From NCBI GenBank assembly GCA_002917775.1, contig KZ627157.1:188032-252031 (forward strand): 64,000 nt of DNA, in the 5' to 3' direction. The position numbers and the translations under genes were made by a program. The notes under the pieces are model-generated. The model worked only from the letters and a program-made list of their open reading frames with translations. It did no database searches and was not told the origin of the DNA. Positions 12,201-24,391 of this stretch are shown piece by piece. Each line of letters begins with the position of its first letter. Within the stretch, counting starts at the first letter, position 1. This stretch comes from Glaciozyma antarctica PI12 (Eukaryota; Basidiomycota; Microbotryomycetes; Kriegeriales; Camptobasidiaceae).

Positions 12201-14387
12201 ACGTACGCGTAATGCCGAATGAGGAACTTGGACCCACGCGACTCGAACTGAGGACTCGAGACGCCTCCTAATCGCTGAGTGAACGATCCGTCGGCGGCGG
12301 TAGGGTCCGCATGAGCCGTCGCGCAAGCGTCGTTGAGGGCCGCAAAGACTCCCGGAGGACGCTTCTCCTCGATGAGATCGCAGACGACTTTGTTGTTGAA
12401 GTAGTCGATCGGAGTCCACTGCGCGGGGACGTTAGTGGGACCGAGAGAGGGAGGGGAGGGACGCACCTTGATTTGCTCGCGCACGTACTCCTCCTGCTCC
12501 GTCTTGAGCGTCAACTGGATGAAGATCTGCTGCAGCTTCTCATTGACGTAGTTGATGCACAGCTGCTCAAACTGATTCGTCTGCGTTCGCCCACACCCTC
12601 GTCAGCTGTCTCCCACACCGAAAGAGGAGGAACGCACGTCAAAGATCTCGAAACCGTAGATGTCGAGCACGCCGATGATATGAGCCGTAGGTGCTCGCGC
12701 CTTCATCGAAACGTTGACGCGCGCGACGATCCAGTCGAACAGGTTGTTGTAGACGGCCTTGGCGAGAGCGTCTCGCACGCTGGAAGCCTGCGTCGGGTTC
12801 AACGGAACCTCGTACACCGATCCTATTCGCTCGTCAGTCCCCATTCGAAGCGCAGAGAGAGAGGGGACGAACCTCGCTTCCCACCGCGCGTCGTCTCGAC
12901 CACTCGACTCGTAAGAACCTTGGTGACCGTCGCCCCATCCACCTCCATCAAATACGCCACGAAAGCCGAAACGCTCTCATCCTCGACGTACGCATTCCCA
13001 TCCTCCTGTTCCCCAAACTGGACGTTCCCCAACCACAACACCGTCGCCAACGCTCTGAGGATATCATCCTGCTCCTCCGCTCCGATCCCAATCACCTCCA
13101 TCGCAGCAAGCGTTTCCGCCCAATCCGAGACGTCGTCGATACCTTCTACTGCGAGGCACCCGGAGCGGGAAGTGTAGGCGTAGGCTTCGGGACCTTGGAG
13201 TCCGTAGGCTTCTCGCTGGGCGGCTGAGGCGCCTTTGGTGAGTTGGTAGAAGATGTGAAAGTTGCGCTCGTCCTTGATTTGGCCTGTGACGCGGTTCTGG
13301 GTGAGGTCGAGGGATTAGGAGGGTGGAGGGGAGGAGAGGAGCGGGCGCACCTTCTCGAGGAGGTAGTTGGTGATAACGGCTCCGACGGGTCCACCTTGAG
13401 CGTCGAATTCGATTTCAAGGTACTTGCCCTGCGAACGAATGGGTCAGCTCGAGTTCAGGCAGCGACTCTGAAGCTGCAGGTGCGAGCACGAAACCGCGAG
13501 CGCGTCAACGCAGCTGAGCTCCTCCGAGCTCCCCTCGCACCCTCGCGTCCCTCCAACACACGCCAAAGAAGCTCCGACTCACATGCCTACTCGAGTTGTT
13601 GTTCCTGAGCGTCTTGGCGCACCCAAAGCTCTCCAACAGGGGGTTCGTCGCCAACACCATCTCCTTGACTCCCTCAATCCCATCTCCCCCTCCCGCATGA
13701 GCTCCCGCGACCGCCGCAATGTACTGCATAATCCTCTTTGCCGCCTCGGTCTTGCCCGCTCCACTCTCGCCAGAGATGATGACGCATTGGTTGTCCTTGT
13801 ACGAGATCATGTTGTAGTACGCGCTCTCGGCGATCGCGTAGACGTGCGGAGCTACTTCGAGTCGGTTCTTGCCGCGGTACGAGTGGAGAACTTCGTCCGA
13901 GTAGATGGGGAGGAGGCGGAAGGGGTTGACGGAGATGAGGACGTGCCCGATGTAGGTCTGCGCGTGGGGGGGTCAGCTTGCCCTCAGGAGGCGGGGAGGG
14001 AGTGCCGCACGTAGATCTCGGCATTCTCGAACCTGTGCTGAAAGAGTGAGCGGGGTCTGAGGCACGGGGAGAGGCAGGACGCACCGCTTCTTGAGGTTAT
14101 CGTTGATGCTGTCGTTGGAGATGGTCGACAGCAGAGTCATGTCCGACACGCCAACCTGCTTCTTCTTGAACCCCTCCTTCCAATCCGCCTGCGCATCCAC
14201 CTCGTTAGATTCCCCCTCCTCACTCCAGAGCGCGCCAACGGACCTTGACGAATCCACCTCCGCCGGTCTTGCGCGTTGCAGCCGGGGCTGCCTTGCCGGC
14301 TGCTGCCTTCTTCCCTTTACGGGTGGGTGCCTGTCACCATAGACGAGTTAGGTGAGCTCGTGAGGAGGAGAGGCGAGGACTGACCAT
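9270..14387 (-). CDS. MYO1: class I myosin (MYO3/MYO5 type)
   Basis: Long-tailed type I myosin motor for actin patches and endocytosis. My 22-exon model gives 1290 residues in a single open frame. Exon 1 (14385-14387) is the ATG alone. The motor has the P-loop [12 protein letters not shown], switch I NNNSSRHGKY and DIYGFEIF. The TEDS-rule residue is Ser (KRGSVYEVP, 16 residues before DALAK), so PAK-type phosphorylation is expected. IQ motifs follow ([20 protein letters not shown]), then a TH1 lipid-binding tail ([14 protein letters not shown]), a Pro/Ala-rich TH2 region, an SH3 domain ([20 protein letters not shown]) and a Pro/Gly-rich end. No obvious acidic Arp2/3-binding tail remains at the C-terminus, where fungal myosin I usually has one. 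Confidence 0.95.
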
Positions 14388-14745
14388 GGCTGAGGGAGAT
14401 GAGACGTGGAGAGGGGGGAGCTTGTGAGCTCGGTGAATCTGGAGGTTGAGCAGATGCGACTTGAGGGCCGGCTGGGGCTGAGCGCGCTGGCTGCTGTTCA
14501 CTTCCGCTGTTGCTCCACTTCAAAGGTGAAGGCGGGGAGGTGTACAAGGGAGAGGGAGAGAGGCAGCTGCGAGGCGCTGTCGGCACCGCGCGCAGCCTGG
14601 AAACTCAAAAGTAAGTAATATACTTACTCGAATCGAAAAGACTACACATTTGTTACTCTCTATTAATACGAGCCGGTGAGTACCCGGGCCAGCTCTTTCT
14701 CCCTCTTGCACTCGTCTCTTCATTCCTTCGTCTCCACCTCGAACA
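14388..14745. promoter_or_regulatory. divergent promoter region, MYO1 / PEX19
   Basis: These 358 bases separate the divergent myosin and PEX19 start codons and must carry both promoters. The central part (about 14605-14670) is AT-richer than its surroundings, with runs such as TAAGTAATATACTTA. A pyrimidine run precedes the PEX19 ATG. Regulatory function is inferred from position only. Confidence 0.45.
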
Positions 14746-15897
14746 ATGGCCCCAGCCAAGCAGCCTCCACGCCCCGCTCCAGCAGCTGGAGCTGACGAAG
14801 ACGACGAGTAAGCTCCCGTCCTCCCCTCCCCGCCCGACCCCACTGACCCCCCGCTCGTCTCTGCAGCTTGGACGACCTCGATTCCGTCCTCACCGAGTTC
14901 GCCACCGGTCCCACCACCACCGCCCCCTCCGCTCCTCTCGCCGAGTCCGACGACTTCCCAGACCCCGGCGACGAAGAGCTCGACCTCGATTCCCTTGCTG
15001 GAGACCTCGAGGGCGGGTTAGCTCAGCTCCTCGGTGGGTTGGGCGAGGGGGACGAGGAGGAGTTTCGTCGTATCATGGAGGATATCATGAAAGGGGAGAT
15101 GGGACTCCCCCCGCCTGGTCCTGGTGCGGTGGACCCAACGGCGTTGCTCGCTTCTCTCGCTGGGACGAAGGGGAAAGGCCGCGAGGGATCATTCCAAGAA
15201 ACGATTGGAACGACGTTGAACAAGCTCCGGGATTCGAAAGAGGCGGTTGAGAAGGAGAAGGAGGCGGCGGAGGAGAGGGCGGGAGAGACGGATCCGCTGG
15301 CGGCTATGATGGCTCAGATGGCGGGGATGGGAGGGGAGGAAGGGATGCAGGGGATGTTGGACGAGATGATGGAGCAGTTGATGAGTCGTGAACTGCTTTA
15401 CGAGCCGCTCAAAGAGCTCTCGGACAAGGTGCGTCCTCTCGCTCCGTTCTTCCCCACACACCTTGCTAACCTCACGCGCGCAGTACCCCGCCTACCTAAC
15501 CACCAACGGACCCACCCTACCTCCCGCCGACCTCATTCGCTTCACTAAACAACAAACTATCGTCGCCGCCATCGTCGCCAAATTCGAAGAGGAGGGAGCC
15601 GACGCTCCAGGACCTCACAGTCCCGCCGAAGAGGAGGTGAGGAAGGTACGAGGGATCGAGGTAGTGGAGTTGGTGGGCAAGGTGCGTTCTTCCTCCTCCT
15701 CGTGCGGTGAGGAAGCTGACGACCGGCGTACATAGATGAACGAGTGCGGAGCTCCGCCGACTGAGATCATGGGGGATATGCCAGAGGGTGAGCGAGCCTG
15801 CGTGCGAAGGGAAGATGATTTACAGATGCTTATGCGCGCAGGGATGGAGCTGGGACCAGATGGTGTTCCCAAGATGCCCGAATGCACGATCTCGTAG
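14746..15897 (+). CDS. PEX19: peroxin PEX19 with CaaX farnesylation box
   Basis: Cytosolic chaperone and import receptor for peroxisomal membrane proteins. Five exons, 14746-14807, 14867-15428, 15484-15681, 15736-15787 and 15842-15897, give 309 residues, the usual Pex19 size. The acidic N-terminus (DDLDSVLTEFA) would hold the Pex3-binding helix. The helical C-terminal cargo domain contains LLYEPLKELSDKYPAYL, the signature block of the family. The protein ends in Cys-Thr-Ile-Ser, a CaaX box for farnesylation, which in yeast and human Pex19 raises affinity for cargo. The final 56-base exon encodes this tail. Confidence 0.95.
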
Positions 15898-16300
15898 TTC
15901 GCTCAATGTCAATTTCATTTCGTCGTTCAATCACTACTGCTCGCTCCACTGCTCCCGCACCGCTTTCAGCGCACGCCACACGACTCCTTTTGCCGTTCTG
16001 AAAAGCTCCGCCAATCTCGCCCGCGCGAGCCGGTGGGGAGTCCTCGCGTGCGAGAGGGAGGGGGGCGGGCGAGATGGGAGTCATTTGCTTGTGGAGGGAG
16101 CGAGCGCTTGATTGGCGGAGACGGAGGAGGGGCTGGGTCCGCGGGGCTAGGAGGAGCGGGGTGCGGAGAGGAGAGGGATGAGAGGGAGGCAGGCACGTAC
16201 GCTGTACAGCCGGAGCTCGGTGGGAGGGAGGCATTGGATAGACGGCACGAGTCGAGTGAAGAGAGCACCCTTGCGTCGTCGAAAAACGCAGCTACATTCC

Positions 16301-18845
<2,545 letters not shown>

Positions 18846-20416
18846 TGTCGTTGCTGGGCTGACGGGGTTCGGAGGAGGTGAGTGAGTTCTGAAGGTGGAT
18901 CTGGTGGTGTTCAAGGCTTCGCGGCTGGTTGGGAAGAGGGGGGACAGGGCAACACCTTGTCGAGCAGCGAGAGGCTTTGGAGTCCGGTTTGGAGCGTCCC
19001 GCCCGCGGTTTTCCCCAAGTCAGTCTTGCCTATCTCTTCCTCCTGCCTCCACCTCGACAATCTTTCAGTTCTCGTTCAGCTCAGCCTGCGCCTCACCAGT
19101 CACTCTCCCGCGTGGATAAAGCAGAACCGCTTCCAGCAAGGTCAGTCTCCTCCCCTTCTTCCTCCCCTTCTCCCCATCTCGAACGACAGGATTATCCGTT
19201 GCTACTTGACGGTAGCGGCGGTCAGCACTGGGCACTGTCCTTCTTCTACGGAAGAGGGAGTGATGATATGCTTTCTCGCGGCCTAGAAAACCGTTTGTAT
19301 GATCGTTTTTGGATTCGGGAACAACGCTTGCAAAAAACCAGCTTTGCAGAGACCAGGTTGCTGACGCTTTCTCGTGTTAGCAGATCCTTCTTACCTGGCA
19401 CCAGTTGGCCGTGCTTGAGATGTGGGACGACCTGAGGGATCCGGCGAGAGGAGGGAAGAAGATGGGGTGGACTTTTCGAGGGTTCTCAACGCTGCTAGTA
19501 CGCAGGGAAGAATAGTCGCTTCGACTCTTGGAGTGCTTGGGACCGTGGGGAATGTGGGACTGCGCTCTGGCATCCTCTGGAGCTGACGAACGTAGTCTTT
19601 GTGCAATTTTCTTTCTATCTCGTTCAGCTTGTGCTCGCTCTCCCGGTCTCTCTTCCGTCTCTGCTTCGAGACTGGGAACGTACTCGAAGGAAGAGAGGAT
19701 GACGAGACTGCAAGGCGCGGAGGGGTGCACTGGAGCGGCGAGGAGATCGACAGCACGTCGCGACGGGGAAGGAGAACGTTTTGCGTTGCGAGAATCGTGG
19801 CTCTCGAGGCTGTGTGGGCTGCATTCCTATCGTCGATGATTCGTGTCGTGCCTTAAGGACGACGGAAGCGAGACTGCGTAGAGCTGTGATGAGGAACAGC
19901 GGCGATCTGGCAGAGCGGCCGAGGGAGCAGGGAGGCGTGCTCGCTCTGAAGGACGACGAGCAGAGGCGAGAGAGGCGAGCGAGAAACTTGAATTGTGTTA
20001 GAGTGGAGCATCTGAGTCTCGCGCAAGAAATAGGAGAGAGGCGAGGGACGAGAGCAGCGAGTAGTGCGCGAGAGTCAGTGATGGCGCGCGAGCAAGCAGC
20101 TTGGGGAAACAACGTTTCGGCGAGGCAATGCATTCGTGATCTGCCGAGTGTCTACATTGTCGTGGATGTTTGTTGATGTCCAGCGAGCGTGATGGGGCGA
20201 CCAGCTCGAGAGCGCAGTACATGTCGCGCCTGCGGCTGTCGCGGCGTGTCAGCTCGACTTGGTGCCCTGTAGGAAGTCAACACACCTTGACCAGCCCTGA
20301 GCAGGCTTTCACACTGAGGTGTAAATCGCCAGCGCGGTTACGGAGGGTGCTTCCTGCGGGAAAGGGGTCAGTCGCTTCGCAATGGGGCGGAAGGGCAACT
20401 CACGCGGCGTTCGCGT
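18846..20416. other. 1.6-kb region without a supported gene
   Basis: Both flanking genes are on the minus strand: DDX41 starts here and the small coiled-coil gene ends here. Open frames exist on both strands, but none has a credible start, family motif or consistent intron pattern, and base composition is less GC-rich than in neighbouring genes. Intron-like signals occur on the plus strand, for example GTCAGT at about 19141 to a CAG at about 19191, and a TAGCAG near 19378-19383 followed by a frame rich in Trp, Lys and Arg ending at about 19515. They could belong to a small gene or a non-coding RNA. Confidence 0.4.
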
Positions 20417-21111
20417 TCAGAGCTGGTCTCCCGCAGCGTACGAATTGATCTCCCGGACTTTGCCAACGTAACGCTGTGTTCGGGTTATCAGTGGGGCCCT
20501 GCAACCGTAAGACGGCGCTCGCACCTGCGAATCCTCCTCGAGAGCCAGCAGCGTATCGTCGAGGGCTCGCCGGACAGAAGGAGCGACAGGGTGCGCTGGA
20601 AGATCCATGCTATCGAGTGCGTCGGCAGATCTGTGTGTGTAGCCGTTCAGTGCCAGAGCGACCAGCTCACCGAGAAGACGCACGCATCCAAACCCCGCCG
20701 ACTCCCCTCAATCGCTTGACCCAGCTCCCCAAGTTCCGCCTCCAGTGCACGCTCCTCAGATTCCAGCTTCTCCAAAGCAGTATGAAGGTCGAGCTCGTCC
20801 GCCTCCACTCCCTCCTCGTCGCTGTCCTCTCCCACCGCGCCGACGCGCGCCCTCTTCGCGTTCTTGCTCAGCAGCTTGAACGATGCGATCTTCTTCTCCA
20901 CATCACCACGTATCGCCTTCCTATCCTCCGTAATCTCGCGAAGGTAGGCCTTGAGCGTGGCGTCCGTGGTCTCAGCAGAGAGTGTCGGAGAGGTGTTGTT
21001 TAGGAGCGTGCGGAGAGCTGCTAGTGACGGGACGAGGAAGTGGGTGGAGGTGAGGAGGAGGGAAGTGAGAATCGTTTGCGCTGTAGGCTGATCTGGAGCT
21101 GGTCCTGGCAT
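20417..21111 (-). CDS. small coiled-coil protein, function unknown
   Basis: Three exons, 20684-21111, 20525-20630 and 20417-20473, give 196 residues. No family was recognised. The N-terminal third is hydrophobic and helical (ILTSLLLTSTHFLVPSLA). The middle is a charged helix rich in Lys/Glu with heptad-like Leu spacing (LDLHTALEKLESEERALEAE), interrupted by an acidic patch, EDSDEEGVEADE. The last exon is a short tail (RYVGKVREINSYAAGDQL). The exon junctions keep the frame and use GTGCGT/GTGCGA donors. The start shares a 113-bp divergent region with COG4, so the two may be co-regulated. The size and coiled-coil nature fit a subunit of a larger complex, but that is a guess. Confidence 0.62.
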
Positions 21112-21224
21112 CGATTCGGCTGAGGCTGTTCGCGGAGAGAGCACAACCAGCGAGAGCGCCGGCGCGCGTTGCTCTCCCTTCCCCCAACGCCTTCCCTCGC
21201 CGTCCTAGCTATACTCGGACTGGT
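21112..21224. promoter_or_regulatory. 113-bp divergent promoter region
   Basis: Only 113 bases lie between the start codon of the small coiled-coil gene (minus strand) and that of COG4 (plus strand). Both promoters and both 5' leaders must fit here or extend into coding sequence. No TATA-like box was seen. Confidence 0.45.
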
Positions 21225-24104
21225 ATGGAGGTGCCGACTCGTCCGCCAGCTCAGGCGAAGCTCGACCTGGCCACTCTCACGACCCGCTCAATCATTGAAC
21301 AGCACCTGGACACCCTCACCTTGCAGGAGGCCACGCTCGACTCGACCCTCACCACCCTCATCTCCTCTCGAACGCGCCTTACGACCCAGCTCAAGACTCT
21401 CGAAGGACTAAGGGAGGTGGTCAGCGGGATTGAGGCTCAGGCGGAGCACATGGCGACGGAAGTGGGAGGCGTGGCGGAGACGGCAGAGAGGGTTGGAGGG
21501 AAGGTGCGGCTGCTGGACGAGGAGCAGGTGCGTTCACGAGCTTTCGAAAGCGATTGGGTTCGCCAGCTAATCGACTCGTTGCTCACAGTCAAAGGTGAAG
21601 ACGTCTATCGAGGTTGTCCAAGCGGTTCAGGACCTCAAGTCGTCTATCGCCAACCTCGACGCGGCGATGCAGAAGCAGGACTGGGAAGCTGCCACCCGGT
21701 ACATGCAGCGAGCTTCAGCTATAGATCCCGAAGTCGTGGCAAGCGGCTTCGCTGAAGCAGTCGTGGTGAGTTCGCTGTCCCTCCTTGTCGCGTTGCTGCG
21801 AGGTGCTGACCTCGTCCTCTCCAGCCAACGTCGAACCTCCCCCTCGCTCCTCCCCAAACCCTCGCTTCTTTACGCGCCTCTCTGCTGAAAACCTTCCTCT
21901 CCTCCTTCCGCGCCGCGTCGAGCTCTGGCGACACGAACAACATCAATCGCTATTTCAAGCTCTTTCCGATGATTGAGGAGGAGGGTATGGGATTGGAGGT
22001 CTACGCCGAATGGGTGGGAGGAATCGTACGAGGGAAGACTGGCACTCTCTCAGCCAAGAGTGAGCCCGTTCCTGCTCATGCCCACGAGAGGAAGCTGACT
22101 TCGTGCGAACAGGTCAATCGCCAACGCACTTCTCGAACCTCCTCACCGCACTCTTCGAAGCCATCGCTCTCATCATCTCTCAACATCAGCCTGTCGTCGA
22201 GAAGTACTACGGACCGGGGAAGATGCTCGCCGTCGCGCAGAAGCTTCTGAACGAGTCGGACCGACTGGGGCTCCGCGTCATTCAGAATTGGGAGGAGGAG
22301 CGGAGGATTAAGAAGAAGCTGGCGACGACAAAGGAGTACACGTTTCCGGTGCTGGGCGGAGGGAAGACGAAGGGGAAGGCAGATGGTAGCCTGCCAGAGG
22401 TTGAGGAGGACAAGGTCGATGCGAGGGAGGTTGACGCTCTTCTTGGTGAGCTGTCGTTGATGAGCGGGAGATGGCAGCTGCTGCGAAGATTCCTGTACGG
22501 TCGATTAAAGGCGAGTTTTCTCACCCTTCTCCACCTGCAATTTCCTAACGCGAGACCTCGCAGGACACGGACGACGAGCCCGAAACACCCGAGAATGCAG
22601 AGTCAGGTCAAGATGGCAATCCTCTACCGACACCAAGACCAGGACCTGCAACTCCCACTTCACCGACGTCGAACGTTCTGGACGATAGCGAGCTTGCGAT
22701 GGTGCGATGGATAGCGCACTCGGCCAAGCGATTTTGGAGCGACTGCGAAACGTCTTTGAGCCGCTGGAGATCTGGTACCTGCGATCAAGCGTTGACAAGG
22801 TGTGCAAGCTTCCGCCACAATCTCTCGCGGCTGCTAACTGACGTCCCTCGCAGGCGCATCAAATGGACGAGCTCGACCTCGCCTCTCAACCTTCCCTCTC
22901 CTCCTCCCTCGACGACACGTTCTACATTCTCAAAAAGACGCTTTACCGCCTACTCTCCACCGCATCAATAGAGACGCTCGTGACGACGTGCAAGGAGGTG
23001 CGGCGGATCATGGACAAGGACGTTGCGGAGGTTTGGCGGGCGGCAATGGACGGGGCGTTCAAGGATGTTGCGAGCGGGGGTGGAGTTGTGCGGGCGAGGG
23101 AGGAGGAGAAGGAGCGAAGGGAGCGGGAAGCTAAGGCGGTTTTCGTGGTAGGTACTCGAGTCGGCGTCGGGAAAAGAAAGCTGACCCTCGACTTTGCGGC
23201 AGACCTACCTCAACAACCTCGACACGGCGGCTGAGTACACTGTGCGGCTGATTGACGAGATGGTCGCTGGCGAAGCTCTTCATCAGGCGTTCTTCATCGA
23301 CGTGGAGATGGAGCGAGCTCGTATTGCGGTGCTGGGCGTTCGAGGAGCGGAGGACAAGTTTCGAGGAGTGCTCAAGGTTCGTCCTTAATCTCTCTGCTTC
23401 CGAGCCGTGCTGACTTGCTTCCTGCAGTCTGGCCTCGACCATCTCTTCAACCAGCTCCTCCGACCACGGCTACGACCCATCCTCTCGGACGTCTACCGCG
23501 ACGTAACGTACATCTTGGACGAGGACGCCTACGCCGATGCGGAGTACCGGGACGACGTCCGAAAGCGGTTCATTCGCTCCTGGGAGACGCTGCTATCTGG
23601 CTATCGGGTTCGTTCCTTTCTCCGCTAACAACGGGAACCTGCTGACGAGCTTGCGCGCACAGGAGTCCTTCACGCCGACGAACTACAACCTCTTCTTCGC
23701 CACCGCCGTGAGCTTTCTCGTGCGTCCCTGGGAAGGGATGATCCGAGGCATGAAGTTCACAGAGGTACGGTCTTCTCCCATCTCTCACTGTTCTGAGCTA
23801 ACGACCTTCTCACAGCTCGGCGCTCTCCGACTCGACCGCGACCTCCGCTCAATCCTCTCCTACCTCTGCACCCAGTCCTCCTTCGCCTCCGGCTCGATCC
23901 GCGAATCCTTTTCGAGGCTACAGCAGATTGCGACGCTGCTCACGCTTGACAACCCCGAGGAGGCGGAGGAGGTTCTGAGCGCGACGGGGAACCGATTAAC
24001 GCAGGGCGAGATCAAGACGATTTGGGCGATGCGGTGAGTCCTCGCTTGGTGCCGAAGTCGGCACGACGTCCTGATGGTTGTTTGTCTCTCGCAGGATCCA
24101 ATGA
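21225..24104 (+). CDS. COG4: COG4, conserved oligomeric Golgi complex subunit 4
   Basis: Subunit of the tether for retrograde vesicles within the Golgi. Eleven exons: 21225-21527, 21589-21765, 21825-22059, 22113-22510, 22564-22799, 22854-23147, 23203-23376, 23428-23607, 23663-23764, 23816-24033 and 24095-24104. Diagnostic blocks are FKLFPMIEEEGMGLEVYAEW, WYLRSSVDKAHQMDEL and the C-terminal LGALRLDRDLRSILSYL with FSRLQQIATLLTLDNPEE. The intron at 22511 starts with GC (GCGAGT). Exon 5 contains an 8-base direct repeat, GCGATGGT/GCGATGGA at 22696-22711. Reading both copies shifts the frame; omitting 8 bases joins two frames that both match COG4. The last exon codes only for the end of an Arg plus Ile-Gln-stop. 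Confidence 0.92.
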
Positions 24105-24391
24105 GTCGGTGTGTTGTAGCATTTGCAATCGGAGAGAGGCATGTCGAAGCAGTTGTTGTGGCTGGGCAAGGGGGGAGCGTATTCGCGCACTGGCGTCGCT
24201 TCGAAAGCTCTGGAGTCCTGCTATAAGTTTCCTATGCAGACTCGAGTAACTCCTCGCTGCAGAATAGAGACGGAAGAATCGACGCGCGGCGACGTGAGCG
24301 TCTCGACTCGAAATCGACTCGCGCGCCTACCTCTCCTTCCCTCCCCCACGTCGCCATTCTCCGCTCAGCGCTTCTCCAGGTTCGCTCAAGC

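Noticed and set aside
15966-16300. Extension of the DDX41 frame into a long Pro/Ser tail
   Set aside because: Composition is non-coding-like, and the family ends just after the zinc knuckle. Kept only as an alternative.
19258-19375. C/D-box snoRNA
   Set aside because: C- and D-like boxes are present, but the terminal stem is poor and no internal boxes or guide were identified. Reported only as a weak possibility.
19377-20133. Two overlapping minus-strand frames (117-169 codons) rich in Arg and Ser
   Set aside because: They look like a mitochondrial presequence at first sight, but the composition is uniform, no family block appears, and introns are not consistent.
22696-22715. A tiny intron explaining the COG4 frame change
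   Set aside because: The only GT...AG pair would leave an intron of about 13 bases, far below the 43-44 base minimum seen elsewhere here.
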